Positions 34,719 through 46,051 are shown, numbered from the stretch's first letter. The stretch: DNA of 64,000 nucleotides from DASYLJ01 sp964404165 (GCA_964404165.1 CAYOIZ010000023.1:1-64000); one strand, 5' to 3'. Program-made: numbers and translations. Notes: generated by a model not told the origin, from the sequence alone.

Positions 34719-35135
34719 ATGGCGTTCGGCGGCGGACAGAACGAAGGCGGCTCCATCTCCGACATCAACGTGACGCCGCTGGTCGACGTCATGCTGGTGC
34801 TCCTCATCATCTTCATGGTGACGGCGCCCATCCTGCAGCAGGGCGTACCCATCGATCTGCCGAAGGTCGCGGCCGGCCCGCTCGGGGGCGACGAGGAGCA
34901 GCTCGTCGTCAACGTCGCCAAGAACGGGCAGGTGTACCTGAACGACACGCCCTACGGTCTGCCCGAGCTGACGATCAAGTTGCGCGCCATCGCGGCCGGG
35001 AAGGCCGACCGGCAGATCTACGTCCGCGCCGACCAGGCGGTGCCCTACGGTGACGTCATGCGGGCCATGGGGGCGGTGCGCGATGCCGGCCTCGTGAAGG
35101 TGGGCCTCGTCACCGAGCCCCCGCCGGGACGGTAG
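34719..35135 (+). CDS. tolR: TolR/ExbD-family biopolymer transport protein
   Basis: A 138-residue protein with one N-terminal membrane helix, ISDINVTPLVDVMLVLLIIF, in which the Asp of PLVDVML is the proton-carrying residue of this family. The periplasmic domain follows (VVNVAKNGQVYLND, then IYVRADQAVPYGDVMRAM). It pairs with TolQ. It starts 4 bases after tolQ. Confidence 0.95.
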   Translation: MAFGGGQNEGGSISDINVTPLVDVMLVLLIIFMVTAPILQQGVPIDLPKVAAGPLGGDEEQLVVNVAKNGQVYLNDTPYGLPELTIKLRAIAAGKADRQIYVRADQAVPYGDVMRAMGAVRDAGLVKVGLVTEPPPGR

Positions 35136-35143
35136 TCGCGCTC

Positions 35144-36301
35144 ATGCCGCGCGTGCTCCCCATGCGGCTCGCTCCCGAGTGGGACCCGCAGTTCACCCGC
35201 ATGGTGGGTGTCTCGGCCGGGGCGCATGTCGTCGTCATCATCCTGCTCGTGCTGGCGCAGACGCTGACGCCGCCGCCACCGCCGCCGATCACGGCGTACA
35301 CCGTCGAGCTCACCGACATGCGCGGTCTGGGCGGACGCCTCCCGCCGGGCCCGCTCGACAAGCCGCTCGGACCGGCGCCCGCGGCCGGTGGGCCGAAGCC
35401 CGCGGCGCGCTCGGCGGAGCCGCCGGCTCCGTTGGCCGAGACGCCGCCGGCGCCGAAGCCCGTCGAGGCGCCGAAGCCGGTCGAGCCGCCCAAGGCGGAA
35501 GCGCCGAAGCCGGTGCCCGTCGAGCCGCCGAAGCCGCAGGAGCCGGTGGTGAAGCTGCCCGACAAGCCGAAGCCGCCGGAGCCGAAGCCGGAGGCGAAGA
35601 AGCCGGAGCCCAAGCCGGAACCGAAGGCCGAGCCCAAGCCCGAGGCGAAGAAGCCGGAGCCGAAACCCGAGGCCAAGCCGGAGGCCAAGAAGCCCGAGGC
35701 GAAGCCGGCCGAGACCACGCCGAAGCCCGAGGCCGCGAAGCCGACCGAAGCGAAGCCGACGACGGCGAAGCCCACCGACGCCGCCAAGCCGGCGGCGAAG
35801 CCGACCGAGGGCAAGCCCACGGGTGCAGCGGGCGGTACGGGGACCGGCGATGCCGCGGGCGACGCGGCGGCCGCGGACGCCTACGCGGCGGCCGCGGGTC
35901 GCTGGCGCACGAAGGCCGGTGGCGGCGGCGGGCTGAACGGCCCGGAAGGCGCGTCGGGTCCCATCGGCGAAGGCGGCACCGGTGGCGGCGGCGGGCAGGT
36001 GGTGGGGATCGAGTTCCTCGCCTATCGCCAGCGCGTCGTGCAGATGGTGAAGGAGCAGTGGGCGAACGCGCTCCGCAAGCCGGGCCTGGTGGCGAAGGTG
36101 CAGTTCCAGATCGCGCCCGACGGCGCCGTCAGCGAGATCCGCATCGTGCATCCGTCGGGCGATGCGGTCTACGACACGTCGGTGACGCGCGCCGTGCAGC
36201 GGGCGAACCCGCTGCCGCCGCCGCCGACGCAGTACCGCAACGAGTTTCGCGAGTTCCTGATCGAGTTCCATTCCGAAGAAGGAGGGCAGGGAGCCGGATG
36301 A
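35144..36301 (+). CDS. tolA: TolA-like energy transducer with long Pro/Lys/Glu-rich arm
   Basis: A 385-residue protein with one N-terminal anchor helix (GVSAGAHVVVIILLVLAQTL), then about 200 residues made of Pro-Lys-Pro-Glu-Ala repeats (PEPKPEAKKPEPKPEPKAEP), a Gly/Ala linker, and a C-terminal TonB/TolA domain from about residue 285 (FLAYRQRVVQMVKEQW, VAKVQFQIAPDGAVSEIRIV, ending FREFLIEFHSE). The arm spans the periplasm so the C-terminal domain can touch TolB and Pal. In Escherichia coli the arm is an Ala/Lys-rich helix; here it is a Pro-rich rod, as in TonB. Its stop overlaps tolB by ATGA. Confidence 0.9.
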   Translation: MPRVLPMRLAPEWDPQFTRMVGVSAGAHVVVIILLVLAQTLTPPPPPPITAYTVELTDMRGLGGRLPPGPLDKPLGPAPAAGGPKPAARSAEPPAPLAETPPAPKPVEAPKPVEPPKAEAPKPVPVEPPKPQEPVVKLPDKPKPPEPKPEAKKPEPKPEPKAEPKPEAKKPEPKPEAKPEAKKPEAKPAETTPKPEAAKPTEAKPTTAKPTDAAKPAAKPTEGKPTGAAGGTGTGDAAGDAAAADAYAAAAGRWRTKAGGGGGLNGPEGASGPIGEGGTGGGGGQVVGIEFLAYRQRVVQMVKEQWANALRKPGLVAKVQFQIAPDGAVSEIRIVHPSGDAVYDTSVTRAVQRANPLPPPPTQYRNEFREFLIEFHSEEGGQGAG

Positions 36302-37608
36302 CGAAGATCCTGCGCATGATCCTGGGGCTGCTGGCGACGCTCGCCGTCGCGCGGCCGGCCGCCGCCGTCGTCACGGGGAGCATCTTCGGCCCCGGCAGCG
36401 AATCGTTCCCCGTCGCCGTCGTGCCGCTGAAGAGCCTCAGCGGCGACGCGGGCGTGGCGCTCGGCAACGAGTTCGCCCGCGTCCTGTCGCGCGACCTCGA
36501 CCTCTCCGGCTACTTCCGCCTGATCGACCCGAAGACGTTCGTGGAGAACCCGCAGACGTCCGGCATCACGGCGGAGGAGGTCGACTTCGTCGGCTGGAGC
36601 ACCATCGGGGCGCAGGAGGTGGTGAAGGGCAGCGTCACCGTCAACGGCGACCAGATCACGGTCGAGGTGCGGCTGTTCGACGTGCCCGGACGCAAGGACG
36701 TTCCCCAGGTGGGCCGTCGGTTCGCCGGCGCGCGCGGCGACATCGCCCGCATGGCGCATCGCACCGCCGACGGCATCCTCGAGTTCCTCACCGGCGAGCG
36801 CGGCCCCTTCGACTCGAAGATCGCGCTCACCAGCACGCGCGGCGGCCCGTTGAAGGAGGTCAACGTCTGGACCTTCGACATGGACGCGCCGGTGAAGGTG
36901 ACGAACGAGCGCTCCATCGTCATCGCGCCGAGCTGGCGCCCCGATCTGCGTGCCATCCTCTTCACGTCGTACAAGCTGCATCAGCCGCGCCTCTTCCAGG
37001 TGGAGCTGGCGACGAAGCGCGTCGGGGAGGTGCTCAACGAGAAGGGCGCGGTCCTGGGTGGCAGCTGGTCGCCCGACGGCTCGAAGCTGCTCGTCACGCG
37101 CGAGAGCGGCGGCAACTCCGACATCTACCTGTTCGACCGCGCCGGCACCCTCATCCGTCGGCTGACGGATCACTGGGCCATCGACGTCTCGCCGGTGTGG
37201 GCGCCCGACGGCCGTCGCTTCGCGTTCTGCTCGGCGCGCTCGGGCGCGCCGCAGATCTACGTCGCCAGCATCGACGGCGGCGAGCCACGCCGGGTGTCGC
37301 GCGTCGGCAACTACAACACGTCGCCGGCGTGGTCGCCGAAGGGCGATCTCATCGCGTACAGCACGCGCGCCGGCGGCGGATTCCAGATCGTCGTGCAGCC
37401 GCTCGACGGCGTCGGCAAGACGATCACGAGCGCCGGCAGCAACGAGGATCCGTCGTGGGCACCCGACGGTCGCTACCTGGTCTTCTCGTCGTCGCGCGGC
37501 GGCAAGCGCAAATTGTGGATGGCCGATCGCGACGGACGGACGCAGAAAGAATTGACCCGCGGTCCGGGCGATGATACGTCGCCGTCCTGGTCGCGGCGGA
37601 TGGAATGA
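36298..37608 (+). CDS. tolB: TolB periplasmic propeller protein
   Basis: A 436-residue periplasmic protein with a signal peptide (MTKILRMILGLLATLAVARP, cut near AAAV), an N-terminal domain of about 130 residues (RVLSRDLDLSGYFRLIDP) and a C-terminal six-bladed propeller with repeated blades such as GGSWSPDGSKLLVTRESGGN, SPVWAPDGRRFAFCSARSG and SPAWSPKGDLIAYSTRAGG. It links TolA to Pal. It overlaps both neighbours at ATGA or nearly so. Confidence 0.96.
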   Translation: MTKILRMILGLLATLAVARPAAAVVTGSIFGPGSESFPVAVVPLKSLSGDAGVALGNEFARVLSRDLDLSGYFRLIDPKTFVENPQTSGITAEEVDFVGWSTIGAQEVVKGSVTVNGDQITVEVRLFDVPGRKDVPQVGRRFAGARGDIARMAHRTADGILEFLTGERGPFDSKIALTSTRGGPLKEVNVWTFDMDAPVKVTNERSIVIAPSWRPDLRAILFTSYKLHQPRLFQVELATKRVGEVLNEKGAVLGGSWSPDGSKLLVTRESGGNSDIYLFDRAGTLIRRLTDHWAIDVSPVWAPDGRRFAFCSARSGAPQIYVASIDGGEPRRVSRVGNYNTSPAWSPKGDLIAYSTRAGGGFQIVVQPLDGVGKTITSAGSNEDPSWAPDGRYLVFSSSRGGKRKLWMADRDGRTQKELTRGPGDDTSPSWSRRME

Positions 37609-37622
37609 GAGAGGTCGTGGGC

Positions 37623-38150
37623 ATGACGAGGCTGCGGACGTGGACTTGGCTGCTGGCGTTGTGCCTGCTGATTCCGCTCGGTGGAGGCTGCTCGAAGAAG
37701 GGTCCCGGTGCCGATGACGGCGTCGGCGGACCCAACGGCGCCGGCATGGGTGAAGAGGGCCTCAGCGGCTCCAGCCTGAACCGTGCGCAGAAGGGCCTCG
37801 GCCCCGAGGAAGACGGCCTCCTGAAGGACGTCCACTTCGGCTACGACAGCTCCGACGTCGAGCCGAGCGAGAACGGCGTCCTCGACCAGAATCTCGAGTG
37901 GCTGCGGCAGAACGGCCGCGCCAAGGTGGAGCTCGAGGGCCACTGCGACAGCCGCGGCACCATCGAGTACAACCTCGCGCTGGGCGCCAAGCGGGCGAAG
38001 AGCGTCAAGGACTACCTGGTCACGCAGGGCATCGCCGCCGAGCGGATCTCCACCATCAGCTACGGGAAGGAGCTCCCGCTGTGTCAGGAAGAGACCGAAG
38101 AGTGCTGGGCGCGCAATCGGCGCGTCCACTTCGTGATCCTCGGCCAGTGA
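37623..38150 (+). CDS. pal: Pal peptidoglycan-associated lipoprotein
   Basis: A 175-residue outer-membrane lipoprotein. The signal ends LLIPLGGGC, with Cys as lipidated residue, although the -GGGC box is less typical than LAGC. The C-terminal OmpA-like domain binds peptidoglycan: VHFGYDSSDV, KVELEGHCDSRGTIEYNLAL and the Arg of ARNRRVHFVIL. ATG 37605 overlaps the tolB stop and is an alternative; 37623 has GAGAGG upstream. Confidence 0.94.
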   Translation: MTRLRTWTWLLALCLLIPLGGGCSKKGPGADDGVGGPNGAGMGEEGLSGSSLNRAQKGLGPEEDGLLKDVHFGYDSSDVEPSENGVLDQNLEWLRQNGRAKVELEGHCDSRGTIEYNLALGAKRAKSVKDYLVTQGIAAERISTISYGKELPLCQEETEECWARNRRVHFVILGQ

Positions 38151-39001
38151 GCTCACGCATCGCGCGGGCGACCGTGGTGCTCCTGGCGGCCAGCGGGCTC
38201 GCCGGCTGTGCCACGCGCGCCGACCTGCTCGCCCAGGACAAGCGCGTCCGCAGCATGATCGCGGACCAGAAGCGCGCCATCGATCAGGTGAAGCGCGAGG
38301 TCGAGAAGCTGCGCGCCGACATCGAGGACGGCGGCGGTCGCAAGGTCGGCGGCAGGGCCCCCGACGAGCGCATGACCGCCATCGAGCAGCGCCTCGCGGC
38401 CATCGAGCATCCGACGCCGCCCGCGGCGACGCCGCCGGTCGACCCCAACGCGCCGCCCACCGATCCCAACGCCCCACCGGTCGATCCGAACGCCGCGGTG
38501 CCGCCGCCCGAGCCGCCCGCCGATACGGTCGCGCGCACCACCCCGGCGCCGCCGCCACCGGTCGACACCGACGAGTGGCGTCGCGAGGTGGCGCAGGAGC
38601 AGGCGGCGGTCGGAACCCAGAACGTGCCCGAGCGCGCCGAGTACCTCGGCATCCTCGACGGCCTGTCGAAGAAGGACTGCAACAAGGCCGTGCCGCAGCT
38701 GAACAGCATGGCGGCTAACCGCAAGGGCTCGGCGCTGGCCGACAACGCCCTCTACTGGGCCGCACGCTGTTACGCCGCCAAGGGCGACCAGAACCAGGCC
38801 ATCTCGAAGTTCTACGACGTCGTCACCCGCTACCCGAAGAGCGACAAGGCCCCGACGTCCCTGTGGCTGCAGGGCAATCTGTTCCTCTCCATCGGGGACA
38901 CGCCCGATGCCCGCCTGGCGCTCGCGAAGCTGATCCGCGACTACCCCAACTCCGCCGAGGCGGCGAAGGCGCGCCAGAAGCTGTCCGAGATCGAGCAGTA
39001 A
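38147..39001 (+). CDS. cpoB: CpoB/YbgF, Tol-Pal coordinator with TPR domain
   Basis: A 284-residue lipoprotein: signal ends LAASGLAGC, then a coiled coil (RSMIADQKRAIDQVKREVEK), a Pro-rich linker of DPNAPP repeats at about residues 90-140, and C-terminal TPR-like repeats from residue 165 (ALYWAARCYAAKGDQNQAIS, LWLQGNLFLSIGDTPDARLA). It couples Tol-Pal to cell-wall synthesis during division in model species. It starts with GTG overlapping the pal stop (GTGA). Having a lipid anchor is unlike the soluble Escherichia coli protein. Confidence 0.9.
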   Translation: MSSRIARATVVLLAASGLAGCATRADLLAQDKRVRSMIADQKRAIDQVKREVEKLRADIEDGGGRKVGGRAPDERMTAIEQRLAAIEHPTPPAATPPVDPNAPPTDPNAPPVDPNAAVPPPEPPADTVARTTPAPPPPVDTDEWRREVAQEQAAVGTQNVPERAEYLGILDGLSKKDCNKAVPQLNSMAANRKGSALADNALYWAARCYAAKGDQNQAISKFYDVVTRYPKSDKAPTSLWLQGNLFLSIGDTPDARLALAKLIRDYPNSAEAAKARQKLSEIEQ

Positions 39002-39039
39002 CCTTCAATAGCCCCTGACGCTGCGATATAGGCGGGACG

Positions 39040-39966
39040 ATGCGGGTCATCCGCCACCTGTCCCACCAGGCGCCGGCCCTGCCGCGTGTGGTGCTGACGC
39101 TCGGCAACTTCGACGGCGTGCACCTCGGGCACCAGGCCATCGTGCAGCGCGCGGCGCGCGAGGCGCGAGCCGTCGGCGGCCAGGTGGTGGTGCTGACGTT
39201 CCATCCGCATCCCACCTCGGTGCTGGTTCCCCATCGCGCGCCGGAGCGCATCCAGTCCCTGCACGGTCGCCTGCTGCAGCTGCGCTCGCTCGGCGTCGAG
39301 GTGGCGGTCGTGCAGCGCTTCACGCGCGCCTTCGCCTCGCTCGAGCCCGAGGCATTCGTCCGCGACCTCCTGCTGCGGCGTCTCGAGCTGCTGCACGTCG
39401 TCGTCGGCTACAACGTCAGCTTCGGGCGCGACCGCGCCGGCAGCGTCGAGACGCTGCGGACGCTGGGCGCGCAGTACGGCTTCGCCGTCGACGCCGTCGG
39501 CCCCGTCACCGTCGACGGCGACCACGTCAGCAGCACGGTCGTGCGGCGGCTGCTCGCGGCGGGCGACGTGCGTCGCGTGGCGCGCCTCCTCGGGCGGTCG
39601 CATCAGCTGCGCGGTCGCGTCGTCGGCGGCGATCGTCGCGGTCGTACCATCGGCTTCCCCACCGCCAATCTGCACCAGCAGCCCGGCGTCCTGCTGCCGG
39701 CCGACGGCGTGTACGCGGTGTGGGCCACGGTGGACGGCGTGCGCCGCCCGGCGGTGGTGAACGTCGGCGTGCGGCCGACGTTCGGCGAGCTGCGACGCAC
39801 GGTCGAGGCGCACCTGCTGGACTACGACGGCGACCTCTACGGGCGCTGGCTCTGCATCGATCTCGTCGAGCGGCTGCGTGGCGAGATGAAGTTCAGCGGC
39901 CCCGGCGCGCTCGTCGCCGCCATCAAGGCCGACGTGGTCGCCGCACGCGTGCACCTGGCGGATTGA
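39040..39966 (+). CDS. ribF: bifunctional riboflavin kinase / FAD synthetase
   Basis: A 308-residue enzyme making FMN and FAD from riboflavin. The N-terminal adenylyltransferase domain has LTLGNFDGVHLGHQAIVQ and GRDRAGSVETL, then DHVSSTVVRRLLAAGD; the C-terminal kinase domain has GDRRGRTIGFPTANL and DGVYAVWATVDG, with VNVGVRPTF and VEAHLLDYDGDLYGR. Normal length and order. It begins 38 bases after cpoB and 3 bases before rluD. Confidence 0.96.
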   Translation: MRVIRHLSHQAPALPRVVLTLGNFDGVHLGHQAIVQRAAREARAVGGQVVVLTFHPHPTSVLVPHRAPERIQSLHGRLLQLRSLGVEVAVVQRFTRAFASLEPEAFVRDLLLRRLELLHVVVGYNVSFGRDRAGSVETLRTLGAQYGFAVDAVGPVTVDGDHVSSTVVRRLLAAGDVRRVARLLGRSHQLRGRVVGGDRRGRTIGFPTANLHQQPGVLLPADGVYAVWATVDGVRRPAVVNVGVRPTFGELRRTVEAHLLDYDGDLYGRWLCIDLVERLRGEMKFSGPGALVAAIKADVVAARVHLAD

Positions 39967-39969
39967 GCC

Positions 39970-40929
39970 GTGCTCCCGGCCGGCCCCGTGACGGTGGTGG
40001 TGCCGGAGCACTCAGCTGGCACGCGGCTCGATCGCTTCGTCGCGGCGCTGCCCGGCATCGGCACGCGCTCGCGCGTGCAGCAGCTCATCGACGGCGGGCA
40101 CGTCACCGTCGACGGCGTGCTGCGCAAGGCGTCGCACCCCGTGCGCGCCGGCGAGCGGGTGGAGGTCGTGGTGCCGCCGCCGGTGCCGAGCACGGTGGAG
40201 CCCGAGGCGCTCGAGCTCCGCGTCCTCTACGAGGACGACGCGTTGCTGGCGATCGACAAGCCGCCCGGTATGGTGGTGCACCCGGCGCCCGGGTCGCCGC
40301 GGGGGACGGTCGTGAACGCGCTGCTGCACCGGCTGGGGGCGCTCGACGGCGTCGGGGCCACCGGGCGTCCGGGCATCGTGCACCGGCTCGATCGCGACAC
40401 CTCGGGCGTCCTGCTCGTCGCCCGCACGGCCGAGGCGCTCGAGGGGCTGGCGCGGCAGTTCCGGCAGCGGACGCTGGCGAAGCGCTACCTCGCCGTCGTC
40501 CACGGGCGCGTCGAGCCGGCGAGCGGGGTGATGGACCAGGCCATCGGACGGCACCCCGTCGAGCGCAAGCGCATGAGTATCCACAGCCCGCGGGGCCGGG
40601 CGGCCGTCACGCGCTGGCAGGTCCTCGAGCATCTGCGGGACGCCACCCTGCTGCGCCTCGCGCCCGAGACGGGGCGCACGCACCAGATCCGCGTGCACCT
40701 GGCGGCGCTCGGTCATCCGATCGTGGCGGACCGCGTCTACGGTGGCGGACTGCGCCGCGTGGCGCGGCTGTCGGACGACGCGCTCGCGGCGTGTCCGCGC
40801 CAGGCGCTGCACGCCGAGTCGATCCGGTTCGCGCACCCGCTGACCGGCGTCGAGCTGACCATCGCGGCGCCGGTTCCGGACGACATCCGAGCCCTCGTCG
40901 AGACCCTCGGCGGGGCAGGAATTGCTTGA
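39970..40929 (+). CDS. rluD: 23S rRNA pseudouridine synthase, RluD family
   Basis: A 319-residue pseudouridine synthase with an N-terminal S4 domain (TRLDRFVAALPGIGTRSRVQ) and the catalytic core PGIVHRLDRDTSGVLLVART, where the second Asp is the nucleophile, plus ETGRTHQIRVHLAALGHPI. It converts uridines in 23S rRNA, most likely those of helix 69. GTG is the start, 3 bases after ribF. Confidence 0.92.
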   Translation: MLPAGPVTVVVPEHSAGTRLDRFVAALPGIGTRSRVQQLIDGGHVTVDGVLRKASHPVRAGERVEVVVPPPVPSTVEPEALELRVLYEDDALLAIDKPPGMVVHPAPGSPRGTVVNALLHRLGALDGVGATGRPGIVHRLDRDTSGVLLVARTAEALEGLARQFRQRTLAKRYLAVVHGRVEPASGVMDQAIGRHPVERKRMSIHSPRGRAAVTRWQVLEHLRDATLLRLAPETGRTHQIRVHLAALGHPIVADRVYGGGLRRVARLSDDALAACPRQALHAESIRFAHPLTGVELTIAAPVPDDIRALVETLGGAGIA

Positions 40930-40954
40930 CACCCTGGGGTCGATTCCCTAGTGT
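40926..40954 (+). promoter_or_regulatory. rho promoter
   Basis: TTGACA at 40926-40931, a 17-base spacer and TAGTGT at 40949-40954, starting on the rluD stop. The predicted transcript has an unusually long leader of about 140 bases before rho, as in other bacteria where Rho controls its own leader. Confidence 0.65.
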
Positions 40955-41099
40955 CCACGCAGGTTTTTCACTCCGCCACGCTCCCCGACACTCTCATATT
41001 CCACGGTCAAGTTGCGACGCGCCCGGACACAGGTCGGTTCGGCGAGCCGGTGGCCCTTCCGCAGTCTGCCATGTCACGTCTAAGGCTCTGGGGTGAGCG

Positions 41100-42473
41100 G
41101 TGAGCACGAGGGAACGTGCCGATGCGGCTACGCGTCCGCGCAGCAGGACCGCTGCCGCCGTGGCCGAGGCCGACGCCGAGATCGCGGCCGAGGCGGCGCA
41201 CGCGCCGTCGCCCGACGTCGCCGGCCTGAACCTCAAGTCGCTCAAGGACAAGAAGATCGCCGACCTGGCGGCCCTCGCCAAGGAGATGCACATCGAGGGC
41301 GCCGCCGCCCTCCGCAAGCAGGAGCTGATCTTCTCGATCCTGCAGGCGCAGGCCGATCAGAACGGCGCGGTGTCGGGCGAGGGCGTGCTCGAGATCCTAC
41401 CCGACGGCTTCGGCTTCCTGCGTGCCCCCGACTACAACTACCTGCCGGGGCCGGACGACATCTACGTGTCGCCGAGCCAGATCCGTCGCTTCAACCTCCG
41501 CACCGGCGACGTCGTCTACGGGCAGATCCGTCCCCCCAAGGAAGGCGAGCGCTACTTCGCGCTGCTCAAGGTCGAGACCATCAACTTCGAGGAGCCGGAG
41601 CGGGCGCGCGACAAGATCCTCTTCGACAATCTCACGCCCCTCTATCCCGAGGAGCACCTGCGGCTCGAGTTCGACCAGCAGGAGTTCACCACCCGCATCA
41701 TCGATCTGCTCACGCCCATCGGGAAGGGCCAGCGCGGCCTCATCGTCGCCGCGCCCCGTACGGGCAAGACCATGATGCTGCAGCACATTGCGCACGGCAT
41801 CACCGCCAACCACCCCGACGTCGTCCTGATCGTGCTGCTGATCGACGAGCGACCGGAGGAGGTCACCGACATGCAGCGGTCGGTGAAGGGCGAGGTGGTC
41901 AGCTCGACGTTCGACGAGCCGGCGACGCGACACGTGCAGGTGGCCGAGATGGTCATCGAGAAGGCGAAGCGCCTCGTCGAGCACGGCCGCGACGTCGTGA
42001 TCCTGCTCGACTCGATCACCCGCCTGGCGCGGGCCTACAACTCCGTGGTGCCGCCGAGCGGCAAGGTGCTCTCCGGCGGCGTCGACTCGAACGCGCTCCG
42101 CGGTCCGAAGAAGTTCTTCGGGGCGGCGCGCAACATCGAGGAGGGCGGCAGCCTCACCATCATCGGCACCGCCCTGGTGGAGACCGGCAGCCGCATGGAC
42201 GAGGTGATCTTCGAGGAGTTCAAGGGCACCGGCAACATGGAGGTCCACCTCGACCGCCGCCTGATGGACCGTCGCATGTTCCCCGCCATCGACGTCGGGC
42301 GGTCGGGCACGCGCAAGGAAGAGTTGCTGCTGCCGAAGGTCGTGCTGAACCGTGTGTGGATACTCCGCAAGCTGCTGACGCAACTCAACACCGTGGAAGC
42401 CATGGAGTTCCTGCACGACAAGATCAAAGGTACCAAGGCCAATCAGGAGTTCCTCGACTCCATGGGCTCGTGA
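41100..42473 (+). CDS. rho: transcription termination factor Rho
   Basis: A 457-residue hexameric RNA helicase. After about 40 residues of charged extension come the Rho N-domain (LKSLKDKKIADLAALAKEM), the cold-shock-like RNA-binding domain (GVLEILPDGFGFLRAPDYNY), and the ATPase: Walker A IVAAPRTGKTMML near residue 217, VLLIDERPEEVTDMQ, VVILLDSITRLARAYN (Walker B) and the Q/R-loop region with VLSGGVDSNALRGPKKFFGA. GTG 41100 follows GGGGTGAGCG. Transcribed from its own promoter after rluD. Confidence 0.97.
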   Translation: MSTRERADAATRPRSRTAAAVAEADAEIAAEAAHAPSPDVAGLNLKSLKDKKIADLAALAKEMHIEGAAALRKQELIFSILQAQADQNGAVSGEGVLEILPDGFGFLRAPDYNYLPGPDDIYVSPSQIRRFNLRTGDVVYGQIRPPKEGERYFALLKVETINFEEPERARDKILFDNLTPLYPEEHLRLEFDQQEFTTRIIDLLTPIGKGQRGLIVAAPRTGKTMMLQHIAHGITANHPDVVLIVLLIDERPEEVTDMQRSVKGEVVSSTFDEPATRHVQVAEMVIEKAKRLVEHGRDVVILLDSITRLARAYNSVVPPSGKVLSGGVDSNALRGPKKFFGAARNIEEGGSLTIIGTALVETGSRMDEVIFEEFKGTGNMEVHLDRRLMDRRMFPAIDVGRSGTRKEELLLPKVVLNRVWILRKLLTQLNTVEAMEFLHDKIKGTKANQEFLDSMGS

Positions 42474-42561
42474 GGCCCGCATTGCGCCAGCCTCGACGTT
42501 TCTGGTAAGGGACCACGTTTTCCCAATCTCGCTGAGAGGAGGGATGACCTAGGGAGCGCGT

Positions 42562-43358
42562 ATGACGGATGTGACGATGAAGAATCTGCTCGAGGCCGGT
42601 GTCCACTTCGGCCACCAGACGAGCCGCTGGAACCCGAAGATGAAGCCGTACATCTTCGGCGCCCGGAACGGCATCTACATCATCGATCTGCAGCAGACCG
42701 TGAAGATGTTCCGCGACGCCTATAACTTCGTGCGCGAGCGGACGGCGCAGGGCGGACAGATGATGTTCGTCGGCACCAAGAGCCAGGCGCAGGACGCCAT
42801 CCGGGAAGAGGCCGAGCGGTGCGGCGCGTTCTTCGTGAACTCGCGCTGGCTCGGCGGCATGCTCACCAACTTCCAGACGATCAAGCAGTCGATCGACCGC
42901 CTCAAGAAGCTCGACGAGATGCTCGAGGATTCCGTGGTGGCCGATGCGCTCACGAAGAAGGAGCTCAATGGGCTCCGCCGTGAGCGCGAGAAGTTGATGG
43001 CCACCCTCGGTGGCATCAAGGGCTTGCGCAAGCTTCCCGACGCGGTCTTCGTGATCGATCCGAAGAAGGAAGAGATCGCGGTGAAGGAGGCGAACAAGCT
43101 CGGCATCCCCGTCGTGGCGGTCGTCGACACCAACTGCGATCCCGATCTCATCGACTACAAGATCCCCGGCAACGACGATGCCATTCGCGCCATCCGGCTG
43201 TTCTGCGCGGCCATCGCCGAGGCGGTGATCGAAGGTCGCAATCTGTACGAGGAGCGCCAGCGCGGCGCGGGCGTCGAGCCCGACGGCGGCTCGAACGGCG
43301 GTCCGTCGTCGGACGGCGAGCCCGACGCCGAGCCGGAGGCGATGGAGGCAGCGCCTCA

Positions 43359-43362
<4 letters not shown>
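42562..43362 (+). CDS. rpsB: 30S ribosomal protein S2
   Basis: A 266-residue S2 protein. It opens with LLEAGVHFGHQTSRWNPKMK, has VGTKSQAQDAIREEA and FFVNSRWLGGMLTNFQT, and KEANKLGIPVVAVVDTNCDP near residue 195. The last 30 residues are acidic and Gly/Ser-rich, an extension. It starts a coupled run rpsB-tsf-pyrH-frr-uppS; its stop overlaps tsf by ATGA. Ribosome-binding sequence AGGGAGCGCG precedes ATG 42562. Confidence 0.97.
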
Positions 43363-44003
<641 letters not shown>

Positions 44004-44741
44004 GCCCGCACCGGGGGAACCTGGTGCGGGGCGGTATCGTCGCGTCCTCCTCAAGATCAGTGGGGAGGCGCTCGCGGGCTCCGTGGGCTACGGCATCGAT
44101 CCTGCCGTCCTCGTCGGGTTCGCGGCGGAAGTCCGTGACGTCCATGCAGCCGGATGCGAGCTCGCGCTCGTCATCGGGGGCGGCAACATCTTTCGTGGCA
44201 TCGCCGCCAGCGCGCGCGGCATCGACCGTGCCACCGGCGACTACATGGGGATGCTCGCCACCGTCATCAACGCCCTGGCGCTGCAGGATGCCCTCGAGAA
44301 GCTCGAGGTGCCCACGCGCGTGCTCTCGGCCATCGAGATGCAGCAGGTCGCCGAGCCGTACATCCGACGGCGGGCGACGCGCCACCTCGAGAAGGGCCGC
44401 GTCGTGATCTTCGCGGCCGGGACGGGCAATCCGTTCTTCACCACCGATACGGCGGCCAGCCTGCGCGCCATGGAGATCGGGGCGCAGGTCATCTTCAAGG
44501 CCACCCGGGTGGACGGCGTCTACGACGCCGATCCGGAGAAGCACCCGAACGCCGTGCGCTTCGAGGAGCTCACCTACATCGAGGTGCTGAACCGGCAGCT
44601 GCAGGTCATGGACTCGACGGCGATCTCGCTGTGCATGGACAACGACCTCCCGATCCTGGTGTTCAACATGATGCAGCCCGGGAACGTCCTGAAGGCGGTG
44701 TCGGGCGAGCGCATCGGTACGCTGGTGCACGGGGGACGCTG

Positions 44742-45298
44742 ATGACGGACGAGGTGCTCGAGTCCTGCAAGCAGGAGATGGATCGCACGGTCGCTGCCTT
44801 CAAGAAGGAGCTGTCGCACGTCCGCACCGGGCGCGCGAACACCGCGCTCCTCGACTCGATCATGGTCGAGTACTACGGCTCGAAGACGCCGCTGAACCAG
44901 GTGGCGACGATGTCCGCGCCCGAGCCCACGCTCCTCGTCATCCAGCCGTTCGACAAGAGCGTCGTGCAGGCGATCGAGAAGGCCATCCAGGCGTCGGACC
45001 TCGGCCTCAATCCGCAGAGCGACGGCAAGCTCATCCGCGTGCCCGTCCCGCCGCTCAACGAGCAGCGCCGGCGTGATCTCGTCAAGCACGTGAAGAAGAT
45101 CGCCGAGGACTATCGCGTGTCGATGCGCAGCCATCGGCGCGACTCCCTCGAGATGCTGAAGGATCTCGAGAAGGAGAAGGAGATCACCGAGGACGATCGC
45201 CGGCACGCCGGCGAGAAGATCGAGGGGCTCACCAAGGACGCCATCGATCGCCTCGAGAAGATGCTCAAGATCAAAGAAGACGAGATCATGGCGGTGTG

Positions 45299-45299
<1 letters not shown>
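44742..45299 (+). CDS. frr: ribosome recycling factor
   Basis: A 185-residue factor that splits post-termination ribosomes with EF-G. Family features are HVRTGRANTALLDSIMVEYYG, TPLNQVATMSAPEPTLLVI, KAIQASDLGLNPQSDGKLIR and PLNEQRRRDLVKHVKK. It starts within TGATG shared with the pyrH stop, and ends in TGATG shared with uppS. Confidence 0.97.
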
Positions 45300-46051
<752 letters not shown>

